Shown: positions 37,101-45,352 of the stretch, piece after piece
How positions within the stretch are numbered: position 1 is the stretch's first letter
Layout of the letters: each line of letters starts with the position of its first letter
Assembly (NCBI RefSeq): GCF_014779715.1
Contig: NZ_JACXYU010000008.1
Location: 62,001 to 126,000 of the forward strand
DNA length: 64,000 nucleotides
DNA from: Streptomyces chumphonensis
GTDB lineage: Bacteria; Actinomycetota; Actinomycetes; Streptomycetales; Streptomycetaceae
Direction of reading: 5' to 3'
Notes under the pieces: generated by a model
What the model saw: only the letters and a program-made list of their open reading frames with translations
What the model was told of the DNA's origin: nothing
The model's database searches: none
Position numbers and translations under genes: made by a program

Positions 37101-40100
37101 TCATCGAGGTCGTCGACGGCGTCACCGACCCCGGGGCCGCCGGCGCCGTCCGTGACCGGCTGTCCCACGAGGCCCGTCCGCCCGGTGAGTTCCCCCTGTT
37201 CAGCGTCGTCTTCGTGAGGTTGCCGGACGGCGTGCTGCGGATGTGCGTGAGCATCGACGCCCTCCTCGCCGACGCCCGTGGCGTGCAGATCCTGTTCGAC
37301 GCCTGGCGCGCGGCCCTGCGGGGCGAGAGCGCCTCCTCGAAGGACACGCCCACGTTCCGGGACTACGTGGCCACGGTGGCGGCGATCAGGGAGGGGCCGG
37401 ACCACGAACGGGCCGCCGCCTACTGGAAGGAGCGGCTGGACTCGCTGCCCGACGCCCCCGGGCTGCCCCAGCGGACGGAGGCTCCCACGAGCACCACGCC
37501 GGTGTTCGTCAACCGGCGCCACACGATGGACGCGGCACGCTGGGACCGGGTTCGCGAGCACGCGTCGGCCCGAGGGCTGACCCCGACCGCCGTCGTCCTC
37601 GCGGCCTACGCCTGGGCGCTGGCGCAGTGGTCGGACGAGCCCCGCTTCCTGCTCAACGTGCCGAGCATGAGCCGCTATCCGGTGCATCCACGCATCGACG
37701 ACGTCCTCGGCGAGTTCGCCTCCTTCACCCTGCTGGAGGTGGACACCGCACAGGTGTCCACGTTCGAGGAGTTGGCGGTCCGGGTGCAGCGCCGGCTGGT
37801 CGACGATCTCGACCACCGGCACTTCAGCGGGATGGAGGTCACCCGCGAGCTGATCCGCCGCCGGGGAGGTCTCGGTGCCGCGCTCGCACCCGTGGTGATG
37901 ACGAGCGAGCTGGGCGTCGGTGACGGCATCGACCGGATCTTCGACGGGCTGATGTCGGAGACCTTCGCGCTCAGCCAGACCCCTCAGGTGTGGATGGACC
38001 TCCTGCTGCGCGAGCGCGCCGGGCAGCTCGTCCTGAACTGGGACGTCGTGGAGGAGCTGTTCCCCACCGCCGTCGTGGACGGGGTCTTCCGGCTCCTCGT
38101 CGGCCAGCTGGAACTGCTGGCGCAGGAGCCCTCCTCCTGGTCACGAGAGCCGCTGCCCGCCGTGTCGCGCTCCCGTGCCGAGGAGCGGGGCCGCGGGCCG
38201 GACCACGCACCCGGCGGCGTGTGGCCGCATGCCGTGATCCGCGATCTGGCCGCGCAGGAGCCGGACGCGCCCGCCCTCGTGGACGGGCCGACCGAGCTGA
38301 CGCGTGCCCAACTGGCCGGCGCCGCGCAGAGCGTGGCGGACGCCGTGGCGGCGGAGCGCCGGGGCCGGGCCGTGCCGACGGAACCGGTCGCCGTCCTGCT
38401 GGAGCGCGGCTGGAGGCAGTACGCGGCCTGCTTGGGCGTGCTGGAGGCGGGGCACCCCTACCTGCCCCTCGACGCCGAGCTGCCGCCCGAGCGGATCACG
38501 ACCGTACTGCGCCGGGCCCGCGTGCGCCTGGTGGTGACGGACGGGTGGACCTCCGGCCGCACGGGCCCCCTCGACCTCGCGGGAGCCCGGCGGGTGGACG
38601 TCTCCGACCTGGCGCCCCGGACGCCGTCGCGCCGCCCGGTCGCCGACGATCCGCGTACCGGCGACGACCTGGCCTACGTGCTGTTCACCTCCGGCTCCAC
38701 GGGCGAGCCCAAGGGCGTGCCGGTCACCCTGGCCGGACTGGCCAACTGCGTCGAGCACACGATCCGCGCGTTCGGCCTGGGGCCCGGCGACAGCTCCCTG
38801 GCGGTCGCCTCCGTCCACCACGACCTGTCGCTCTTCGACCTGTTCGTCGTCCTCGGCGCGGGCGGCACCGTGGTCCTGGCCGGGCGCGGCGGCGACACGG
38901 ACATCCAGCAGTGGGCCCGGGACGTCCAACGCCACGGCGTCACCGCGATGTGCGCGGCGCCGGCCGTGGTCGAGATGCTGCTCGACGGCGCCGGCGAGGA
39001 CCGCCCCGACGGGCCGCTGGCGGCTCTGCGGCTGGTGCTCACCGGCGGCGACTGGGTGCCCGTGCCGCTGCTGCGGCGTCTGCGGTCGGCCGCGCCCGGA
39101 GTGCTGCCCGTCAGCATCGGCGGGCCGACGGAGACGACCGGATGGAACATCGCGCATCCGGTCACCGGACCGCACGCACTCCGGTCCGACGCCACCGCCG
39201 TCCCCTACGGCAGGCCCATCCCGCGAACGTACTACCGCGTGGTGGACGCCGAGTTCCGGGACCGCCCGGAGGGCGCCGTCGGAGAGATGCTCGTCGCCGG
39301 GGTGGGCGTCACTCCGGGCTACCTCACCGGCGGCGGGGACGACCCGCACCGGAACCACTGGACCGACCCCGGCACCGGGGAGGTCTTCTTCCGGACCGGG
39401 GATCTGGGCCGCTGGAGGGGCGGGCTGATCGAGTTCGTCGGCCGACGCGACGACCAGGTGCAGATCCACGGTCACCGGGTCGAGCCGGGCGAGGTCTCGG
39501 CGTTCCTCAACCGGCAGCCCGGAGTCCGCGGTTCGGCGGTCCTGCCGCTGGAGGACCCGGACACCGGAGGCTCCCGTGGCGTCCGGGGCCTGGCCGCCTT
39601 CGTCGTCCTCACCGAGGAGGCGGATCTGGCGGCGATCCGGACCGCCGCCCGGACGGGCCTGCCCCGCCCGGCCAGGCCGCAGCGCGTGATCGCCGTGGAG
39701 ACGCTGCCGACCACCCGGAACGGGAAGATCGACCGGGAGGCCCTCGCCCGCCGCCACCGTGAGGAGTGCCGGGCCGAGGACTCCGGCCGCGTCCTGGAGG
39801 GCCGGGCCCCGGACACCGCGCTCGAATGGCTGGTCTGCGACGTGTGGTCGCGACGGCTCGGTGGCGTACCGGTCACGCCGGAGGACAACTTCTTCGTCCT
39901 GGGCGGCGACTCGCTCGTCGTCTCCCGCATGGTGGTGGACCTGCGGGAGGTGCTGGTGGGGACGCCTGTGCGGGCGGGCGCGGTCTTCGCTACCCGCAGC
40001 GCGGGCGAGTTCGCCGCCCTGCTGCGGGACCGGGCGGCCGACCCGGGGGCCCTGGAGGAGGCCGCCGCCCTCTACCGCGAGGTCGCCGCGATGACGACGG

Positions 40101-40183
40101 AGGATCTCGACGCCTATCTCGGGGACCGGGACCGCGACACCGCCGACGTGTCCGCCGAGCGGACGGGGCGCACCCATGGCTGA
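34136..40183 (+). CDS. NRPS: degenerate C-A(Pro-like)-PCP-Cy-A-PCP
   Basis: A 2015-residue synthetase. Residues 1-300 have a condensation-like end but no HHxxxDG. A1: A3 LYTSGSTGQPKAV, A4 NFDVAGQEIL at 482; hand-aligned code D-V-Q-F-Y-S-H-V-I-K, one step from proline codes (DVQ-F-I-A-HVV-K). PCP1 GGSSL (S840). Heterocyclisation domain: QQQAYLVGR, DALLADARG (D1041/D1046, the DxxxxD motif), FALSQTPQVWMD. A2: VHHDLSLFDLF (D1563), Cy-associated type, code D-L-F-C-L-G-I-G-W, not the standard Cys code DLYNLSLIW. PCP2 GGDSLV (S1926). Expected outcome: a (hydroxy)prolyl unit followed by an oxazoline or thiazoline from Ser, Thr or Cys. No thioesterase. Confidence 0.88.
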   Translation: MRLPIAHVVLRVRGDVPASRWLRAAARCPVPPAATSCSDLAEPGREEPAVALETFREAQQAQWHDALGRTPGTWTLHVARIPADGGETHLLSFVAPRVPGTEHLPLTAARHLCDLLRGGPTPPAPQPAPDPHGRGTRTRYPDRRSRQVPVPASVPPGTERAWLSELLPAAAPGAVRTVTAAPESTPREGPPPGAHPWTALAGSDPEGGSLLLDRPWAVGLPADCAGPRATVELSEHSEDPRNAYPLSAELRVGPDGSRTLVVDHDVTAVPRADIELLLRRVTAGERLPAPDGTPLTARIAGGITRDPDAPAVIRGAERIDHRTLERRSAALAGVLRERGHGRGSVIGVALPRSVDAVVAIVAILRVGAAYLPLDVAYPARRLAFMAADSGVSTVLGDAESLATYAHLDTVDIASAREPREAEPWAAAEADDALYVLYTSGSTGQPKAVVHTVGAIGNLVDWHTRTATAETDRRVLQFASLNFDVAGQEILTALASGSCLVLPEDHERTDPDALVALLAAQRVTEYFCPQVMLQAMCRAALETGTALPALRHVYQSGEPLVMNEWIERFLEANPHVTLHNHYGPTETHVITALPLPRGGREQPRGPYRLGPLLDTCAAYVLDPGLRPVEPGATGELYASDRQLSRGYLNRPGLTAERFVPDPHGPPGARMYRTGDLVRVLPDGHLGYVARADFQAKVRGHRVEPDEVTARLLDEPDVANAATVVRRTDGGDNVLVSYAVPRAASDGGPAFAEALRARLADELPAYLVPSAVVPLDALPLTPSGKVDKVALPAPSDAPVPGGTGDRGGRDGATAELARIWAEAIGVADVADQDDFFRIGGSSLAAIKVVSAVRERLGVPLGVRDVTGHSRFADFADLVGSRLDATAEVTSGPLLRSRPELRHEPFDLLDQQQAYLVGRGGDIEGGGVACHLYLEYEGREAVGPEDADGVGIDRVQEALRRVIAEHDMLRTVFDEHQLTQRVIPADELPPYVIEVVDGVTDPGAAGAVRDRLSHEARPPGEFPLFSVVFVRLPDGVLRMCVSIDALLADARGVQILFDAWRAALRGESASSKDTPTFRDYVATVAAIREGPDHERAAAYWKERLDSLPDAPGLPQRTEAPTSTTPVFVNRRHTMDAARWDRVREHASARGLTPTAVVLAAYAWALAQWSDEPRFLLNVPSMSRYPVHPRIDDVLGEFASFTLLEVDTAQVSTFEELAVRVQRRLVDDLDHRHFSGMEVTRELIRRRGGLGAALAPVVMTSELGVGDGIDRIFDGLMSETFALSQTPQVWMDLLLRERAGQLVLNWDVVEELFPTAVVDGVFRLLVGQLELLAQEPSSWSREPLPAVSRSRAEERGRGPDHAPGGVWPHAVIRDLAAQEPDAPALVDGPTELTRAQLAGAAQSVADAVAAERRGRAVPTEPVAVLLERGWRQYAACLGVLEAGHPYLPLDAELPPERITTVLRRARVRLVVTDGWTSGRTGPLDLAGARRVDVSDLAPRTPSRRPVADDPRTGDDLAYVLFTSGSTGEPKGVPVTLAGLANCVEHTIRAFGLGPGDSSLAVASVHHDLSLFDLFVVLGAGGTVVLAGRGGDTDIQQWARDVQRHGVTAMCAAPAVVEMLLDGAGEDRPDGPLAALRLVLTGGDWVPVPLLRRLRSAAPGVLPVSIGGPTETTGWNIAHPVTGPHALRSDATAVPYGRPIPRTYYRVVDAEFRDRPEGAVGEMLVAGVGVTPGYLTGGGDDPHRNHWTDPGTGEVFFRTGDLGRWRGGLIEFVGRRDDQVQIHGHRVEPGEVSAFLNRQPGVRGSAVLPLEDPDTGGSRGVRGLAAFVVLTEEADLAAIRTAARTGLPRPARPQRVIAVETLPTTRNGKIDREALARRHREECRAEDSGRVLEGRAPDTALEWLVCDVWSRRLGGVPVTPEDNFFVLGGDSLVVSRMVVDLREVLVGTPVRAGAVFATRSAGEFAALLRDRAADPGALEEAAALYREVAAMTTEDLDAYLGDRDRDTADVSAERTGRTHG

Positions 40184-40985
40184 GCGGAGCGTGGTCGACG
40201 AGGCGGCGAGCGGCCGCAAGTACGCGGTGATCACCGGTGCGAGCTCCGGCCTCGGCGCCGCCTTCGCCGACCGGCTCGCCGCCCGGGGCTTCGACCTGGT
40301 GCTCGTGGCCCGGGACGAGCCGCGACTCGCGGCGGTGGCCCGGGCGGCGGGTGAACGGCACGGCGTGCGCTGTGAGGTGCTCCCGGCCGATCTCTCCCAC
40401 GCCGCAGACCGGCACCGGGTGGTCGAACGGATCGGGGCAGGCGTCGACTTCCTGGTGAACGCCGCCGGATTCGGCGTCGCGGGATCTTTCTGGACCGTCG
40501 AACGAGCGCTCCTGGACGCGCAGTTGGCCGTCAACGTCATCAGCACCCAGGAGTTCACGCACGCCGCGCTCCGGACGATGGTGCCAGGCCGCGGCGGGAC
40601 GGTCGTCAACCTCTCCTCCATCACGGGGCTGATCCCGGGGCGGGGATCGACGTACGCCGCGTCGAAGGCGTGGATCCGCTACTTCTCCCAGGGCCTCAGC
40701 GCCGCGCTGCGCGGCACCGGCACCCGGGTGATGGTGCTCAGCCCCGGATTCGTGCGCACGGAGTTCCACGCCCGCGCGGACATCGACGTCACGCAGGTGG
40801 GCGACGGCTGGTGGTCGGAGCCGGGAGCCGTGGTCGACCGCTGCCTGGCCGACCTGGCCAGGGGCCGGGACTACTCGCTTCCCGGGCTGCGGAACAAGGT
40901 CTTCATCTCAGCGGTGTCCCGGCTGCCCCGGGGTCTCGCACAACGGGTGAACCGGATGCTCGGCAACGCGGGCGCGCGCGCCTAG
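40176..40985 (+). CDS. Short-chain dehydrogenase/reductase
   Basis: A 269-residue NAD(P)H-dependent SDR: cofactor site TGASSGLG, NAAGFG, catalytic S...YAASK (STYAASKAWIRYFSQGL), and SPGFVRTEF. Starts 8 bp inside the NRPS stop, so it is part of the biosynthetic operon. Because the PKS has no ketoreductase domain, this enzyme is the obvious candidate to reduce the beta-keto group, or to reduce another carbonyl or imine of the product. No sequence feature reveals the substrate. Confidence 0.85.
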   Translation: MAERSVVDEAASGRKYAVITGASSGLGAAFADRLAARGFDLVLVARDEPRLAAVARAAGERHGVRCEVLPADLSHAADRHRVVERIGAGVDFLVNAAGFGVAGSFWTVERALLDAQLAVNVISTQEFTHAALRTMVPGRGGTVVNLSSITGLIPGRGSTYAASKAWIRYFSQGLSAALRGTGTRVMVLSPGFVRTEFHARADIDVTQVGDGWWSEPGAVVDRCLADLARGRDYSLPGLRNKVFISAVSRLPRGLAQRVNRMLGNAGARA

Positions 40986-41036
40986 CGGCCGGGCCGCAGG
41001 ACCGCCGGAATGAAGGAAACACAGGAAAGAAGGAAC

Positions 41037-42041
41037 ATGAGAACTCGCTACGCATGCGCCACCGCCGCCCTGGCGGTACCCCTGCTGCTGACCGGCTGCG
41101 GCTCCGCCGACACGAAGGACGACACCGGGGACGCGAAGAAGGCCCCCGCGAAGGAGACCTCCCGCGAGGTCACCCACGAACTCGGGAGCACCGAGGTCCC
41201 GGCCGACCCCGAGGCCGTCATCGCGCTGGACGAGGTGGCCGGGCTGACGCTGGTCTCCCTCGGGATCACACCCGACGCGGTGTACATGGCCAGCGCCCAG
41301 CCCAGGGCCCAGGAGATCCTCCGTGAGGAGGGCGTGGAGCTGCGTGAGGTGAGCGTCGGGACGACCCCGCCGCTGGAGCAGCTCGCCAAGGCCAAGCCGG
41401 ACCTGCTCGTGGGCACGGGCTCCGCCGGACCCACCGGCACCAACTACGACAAGCTCACCGACCTGGCGCCGACGATCGTGCTGCCGATCGAGGGCGAGTG
41501 GCGCGAGATCGTCACGAAGACCGCGGCCTTCTTCGGTGAGGAGGAGCGGGGCAAGCGGCAGATCGTCGCGACGGAGGCCGTGCTGAACGACGCGGCCGAG
41601 GCGGTGTCGGGCGAGCGCACGCTGTCGCTCCTCGGCAACTCCTTCGGTGAGAACGACTTCACGATGCCCCCGCACGTCCCCATCTCCACGCTGATCAAGG
41701 AGGCCGGCTTCACCCGGCCCGCCTTCCAGCAGAAGGAGGTGGACGGCTACTCGGTGCCGCTGTCCGCGGAGTTCCTGCCGGAGCAGGACGCGGACATGGT
41801 CATCGTGCCCGAGGGCGAGTACTACGACGCCGACGCCATGCGGGAGAAGCCGACGTTCGCCGAGCTGACGGGTGAGGTGCTCACACCCGACGCCGACGTC
41901 TGGTTCGGCATGTCCGGCTTCGCCTTCTACGCCTCCGCGTACGACCTGCGCACCCTCGCCACCGACGAGGGCGAGATCAGCTCCGCGGACAACATCGGCG
42001 ACATCTGGGCGTCGTTCCTGGAGGAGACCGAGAAGCAGTAG
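41037..42041 (+). CDS. Siderophore-binding lipoprotein (FecB/FepB-like)
   Basis: A 334-residue ABC-type substrate-binding lipoprotein. Signal peptide with lipobox LLLTGC, an Asp/Lys-rich linker, then two periplasmic-binding domains: EVPADPEAVIALDEVAGLTLVSLG, KPDLLVGTGSAGP and DLAPTIVLPIEGEWREIVTK. ATG 41037 has AAGGAAC upstream. It should capture the iron-loaded siderophore at the cell surface. No BtuC/FecCD-type permease is adjacent; the exporter-fold ABC pair downstream may serve as the transporter. Confidence 0.88.
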   Translation: MRTRYACATAALAVPLLLTGCGSADTKDDTGDAKKAPAKETSREVTHELGSTEVPADPEAVIALDEVAGLTLVSLGITPDAVYMASAQPRAQEILREEGVELREVSVGTTPPLEQLAKAKPDLLVGTGSAGPTGTNYDKLTDLAPTIVLPIEGEWREIVTKTAAFFGEEERGKRQIVATEAVLNDAAEAVSGERTLSLLGNSFGENDFTMPPHVPISTLIKEAGFTRPAFQQKEVDGYSVPLSAEFLPEQDADMVIVPEGEYYDADAMREKPTFAELTGEVLTPDADVWFGMSGFAFYASAYDLRTLATDEGEISSADNIGDIWASFLEETEKQ

Positions 42042-42164
42042 GCGTGGACACGGCGGTGTCCCCGCCCCGCTCGGGGACACCGCTTCCGCCACCACACGAC
42101 CGGACACCGGGGACAGCCGGTGCCCGGCGCCGTCCGGCAGCCCGATCGGGTCAGGGAGAGACAG

Positions 42165-43391
42165 GTGTCAGAGGAGAAGGGGTCCGCAGTCCCGCTGTGG
42201 CTCCCCGCGTTGTTCTTGTCCGTATTCACGTTCTACACGGATGACCACGTGATCTCGGGAATCCTTCCCGAGCTCGCGGACGGCCTGTCCGTGTCCGAGG
42301 CGGTGGCCGGTCAGTTGGTGACCGTCTTCTCCCTCACGATCGCGGTGGCGACCCCCGTCGCGGGCTTCCTGCTGTTCCGCGCGGCTCGGCGCACGGTGGT
42401 GCTGACCGCCCTGGGCGTCTTCACCGTCGTGAACTTCGTGGCGGCCCTGGTGGACCACTACGCGGTCATGGTCGTGCTGCGGATCATCGCCGCGCTCGCC
42501 GCCTCGGCCGCCACGCCGCTGATCTTCGCGAGCACGGCGGAACTCGCGCCGGACCGGCTCCGCGGCCGGTACCTGTCGGTCCTGGCCGTCGGTATCACCG
42601 GCTCCATCGCCTTCGGCGTGCCGCTGGGAAGCTGGATCGGCACCGCCCTGGGCTGGCAGGCGACCTTCACGGCCATGGGCTGCTGCGGCGCGCTCAGCCT
42701 GCTGCTCGTCGCCGCCTCGCTGCCCGAGACGGAGCCCAAAGCACCCGTCCCCTTCCGCGAGCAGGTCCGGGCCCTGTCCGCACGGCCCATCTCCCTCGCC
42801 CTGGCCGGCGGCGCACTCGCCGTCATGGGCTCGGTCATGCTCCTCACCTATCTGGCGCCCTTCCTCCAGGGACTCCTCCACGACGGCGACGGCGTACGGG
42901 CGCTGGTCTTCGCCGTGCTCGGTGTCGCCGGCACCGTGGGAGTCTTCGCGGGCGGCTGGGCCACGGACAGGCTGGGACCGGACCGCACGATCCGGCTGGG
43001 CCTCGTCGTCTTCGTCGCCGTCATGGCGACACTGGCGGCGCTGTGGACGCTGCGCCCCGTCCCCCTGTACGTGTTCATGCCGCTCGTCGTGGTGTGGGGC
43101 GTCACCGCCTACCTCAGCGCACCCGCCGTCCAAGCGCGGCTTCACCACGTGGCCGGGGACCTCACCGCGCAGGCACTCGCGCTCAACACCAGCGCCGGAT
43201 ACCTCGGCATAGCCGTCGGCGGCGCGCTGGGCGGCCTGATCCTCTCGCACGCCACCGCGGGGTGGTTGCCCACCGCCACCGCCGTCACCTGCGCGCTCGC
43301 CCTGGGCCTGCTCACGCTGGCGTTCCGCGGGGCGGCCCACGGGCCTTCCGCCGACACCTCCACCAACGACCCGCAGGGAGCCACGAAGTGA
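42165..43391 (+). CDS. MFS transporter (putative siderophore exporter)
   Basis: A 408-residue major facilitator with 12 hydrophobic segments, AraJ/DHA1-like (LPELADGLSVSEAVAGQLVT; AELAPDRLRGRYLSVLAVGI; GGWATDRLGPDRTIRLG). GTG 42165 has AGGGAG upstream. It follows the binding-protein gene within the operon and most likely exports the desferri-siderophore or a biosynthetic intermediate. Import or drug-efflux roles cannot be excluded from sequence. Confidence 0.85.
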   Translation: MSEEKGSAVPLWLPALFLSVFTFYTDDHVISGILPELADGLSVSEAVAGQLVTVFSLTIAVATPVAGFLLFRAARRTVVLTALGVFTVVNFVAALVDHYAVMVVLRIIAALAASAATPLIFASTAELAPDRLRGRYLSVLAVGITGSIAFGVPLGSWIGTALGWQATFTAMGCCGALSLLLVAASLPETEPKAPVPFREQVRALSARPISLALAGGALAVMGSVMLLTYLAPFLQGLLHDGDGVRALVFAVLGVAGTVGVFAGGWATDRLGPDRTIRLGLVVFVAVMATLAALWTLRPVPLYVFMPLVVVWGVTAYLSAPAVQARLHHVAGDLTAQALALNTSAGYLGIAVGGALGGLILSHATAGWLPTATAVTCALALGLLTLAFRGAAHGPSADTSTNDPQGATK

Positions 43392-43402
43392 AGGAGAGCC
43401 AC

Positions 43403-45352
43403 GTGGCGTCGGACGCCGACACGACGGCCCGGCCACCGGCCGGGACCGCCTCCGGAACGAGACCGGAGACGCCGCCGGACGAGACGGCGGCACCCGGCAC
43501 GGAGCCGACGCCCGACCCCGCCCCCCGGGCCGAGCCGGCCGCCCCCGCCGACGCCCCCGCCTCCCTCGCGGCACTGCTGCGCCCCGTCCGGCCGCTGCTG
43601 TCGCTGAGCGCCGTCCTCGCCGCCGTCTCGGCCTTCGCCGGCGTGGTGCCGTTCCTCTGCGTCGTCGAACTGGCCGGGGAGCTGCTCCCCGCCGTCAGCG
43701 GGGGCGAGGTGGACCGGGCCGCGGCCTGGCGCACGGTGTGGATCGCCGTGGGGGCGCTCGGACTGCGGCTGCTGCTGATGCTCGCCGCGTCCACCGTCTC
43801 CCATCTGGCCGACGTGCGGCTGGCCGCGACCGTGCGCCGCGCGGTGGTCCGGCGGCTGGGCCGCGTACCGCTCGGCTGGTTCACCGAACGCAACTCGGGC
43901 CTGGTGAAGAAGGCCGTGCAGGACGACGTGGGGTCCCTGCACCACCTCGTCGCGCACTCGGTCACCGAGATGACATGGGCGATCGTCGTCCCCGCGACCA
44001 TCGTCGGGTACCTCCTGCTCCACGACGTCGCGATGACCGTCGTCACGCTGGTGCCGGTGCTGGCGGGTCTGCTCGGGCTGAAGGTCGCCACTCGGGGCAC
44101 GTCGGAACGGCTCGTGGAGTACGCGGGTTCGCTGGCCAGGCTGGGTGCGGTCACCGTGCAGTTCGTGGACGGCATCGCCGAGGTCAAGTCCTTCGGTACG
44201 CTCGGCCGCGCCCACGGCGCCTACCGCGAGGCGGCGGAGGACTTCGACGGCAAGCACCACGCGTGGATGCGTTCCAGCTCGGCGGGCGCGACGTTCATGG
44301 AGCTGGCCCTCTCCCCCATGACGCTGCTGCTGACCACCGCCGTGGCGGGCGGCGCACTGCTGGAGAGCGGCCATCTGGACGGCCCGCTGGAACTCCTGCC
44401 CTTCGTCGTGCTCGGCCTGGCCATCCCCGCGCCGCTGCTGGCCCTGGGCTTCAACTACCACGCGCTGCTGGCGGCCAGGGGCGCCGCGGACCGGGTGCGG
44501 GAAGTGCTCTCCGAGCCCGAGCTTCCCTCGGTCGGCGGCCCGCCCGTCACGCTGCCCTCGGACGCACCCGTCAGCTTCGAGGGGGTCACCTTCCGCTACG
44601 GCGGGACGACGGCGCTCGACGACGTCTCGCTGACGCTGGAACCGGGGACCATGACCGCACTCGTCGGACCCTCGGGTTCGGGCAAGTCCACTCTGGCCAA
44701 GCTGCTCGCCCGGTTCGACGACCCGGTGGCGGGCCGGGTCACCATCGCCGGCACCGACCTGCGTGAACTGCCGTTCCCCGACCTCTACCGACACGTCGGC
44801 TTCGTCTTCCAGGACACCTCCCCGCTGCGCGTGTCGCTGCGCGACAACATCCGCCTCGCCCGGCCCGACGCGGACGACGGCGAGGTGCTGCGCGCGGCGC
44901 GGGCCGCACGGGTCGAGGACGTCATCGAGCGGCTACCGAAGGGCCTCGACTCGATCGTGGGCGTGGACGCCGTCCTCTCGGGCGGGGAGTACCAGCGCGT
45001 CGCGATCGCCCGCGCGATCCTGGCCGACCGCCCGGTGCTGATCCTGGACGAGGCGACCTCGGCCGTCGATCCGGACAACGAGGCGCTCCTCCAGGAGGCG
45101 CTGAACGCGCTGAGCGCGGACAAGACGCTGCTGGTCGTGGCGCACCGGCTGCACACGGTGCGCCACGCCGACTCCATCGTCGTGCTCGACGGCGGGCGCG
45201 TCGTCGAGCAGGGCACGCACGACACGCTGCTCGCCGACGGCACCCTCTACCCCTCGCTGTGGCGCGCCGACGCCTCCGGCCCCGGTACGGACGCCGCCGC
45301 AGAGGCCGACGAACGCCGGCACGACGGCAGGGAAGGACACGACCCCGCATGA
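43403..45352 (+). CDS. ABC transporter, fused TMD-NBD (IrtA-like half)
   Basis: A 649-residue half transporter. A proline/alanine-rich N-terminal tail of about 50 residues precedes six membrane helices, then an ATPase domain: Walker A GPSGSGKST, Q-loop FVFQDTSPL, signature LSGGEYQR, Walker B VLILDEATSAVDP, H-loop VVAHRLHTV. Start GTG 43403 is chosen for GAAGGAG upstream; GTG 43388 overlapping the MFS stop is the alternative. Overlaps the next ABC gene by 4 bp. It resembles IrtA but lacks the siderophore-reductase (SIP) domain. Confidence 0.87.
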   Translation: MASDADTTARPPAGTASGTRPETPPDETAAPGTEPTPDPAPRAEPAAPADAPASLAALLRPVRPLLSLSAVLAAVSAFAGVVPFLCVVELAGELLPAVSGGEVDRAAAWRTVWIAVGALGLRLLLMLAASTVSHLADVRLAATVRRAVVRRLGRVPLGWFTERNSGLVKKAVQDDVGSLHHLVAHSVTEMTWAIVVPATIVGYLLLHDVAMTVVTLVPVLAGLLGLKVATRGTSERLVEYAGSLARLGAVTVQFVDGIAEVKSFGTLGRAHGAYREAAEDFDGKHHAWMRSSSAGATFMELALSPMTLLLTTAVAGGALLESGHLDGPLELLPFVVLGLAIPAPLLALGFNYHALLAARGAADRVREVLSEPELPSVGGPPVTLPSDAPVSFEGVTFRYGGTTALDDVSLTLEPGTMTALVGPSGSGKSTLAKLLARFDDPVAGRVTIAGTDLRELPFPDLYRHVGFVFQDTSPLRVSLRDNIRLARPDADDGEVLRAARAARVEDVIERLPKGLDSIVGVDAVLSGGEYQRVAIARAILADRPVLILDEATSAVDPDNEALLQEALNALSADKTLLVVAHRLHTVRHADSIVVLDGGRVVEQGTHDTLLADGTLYPSLWRADASGPGTDAAAEADERRHDGREGHDPA

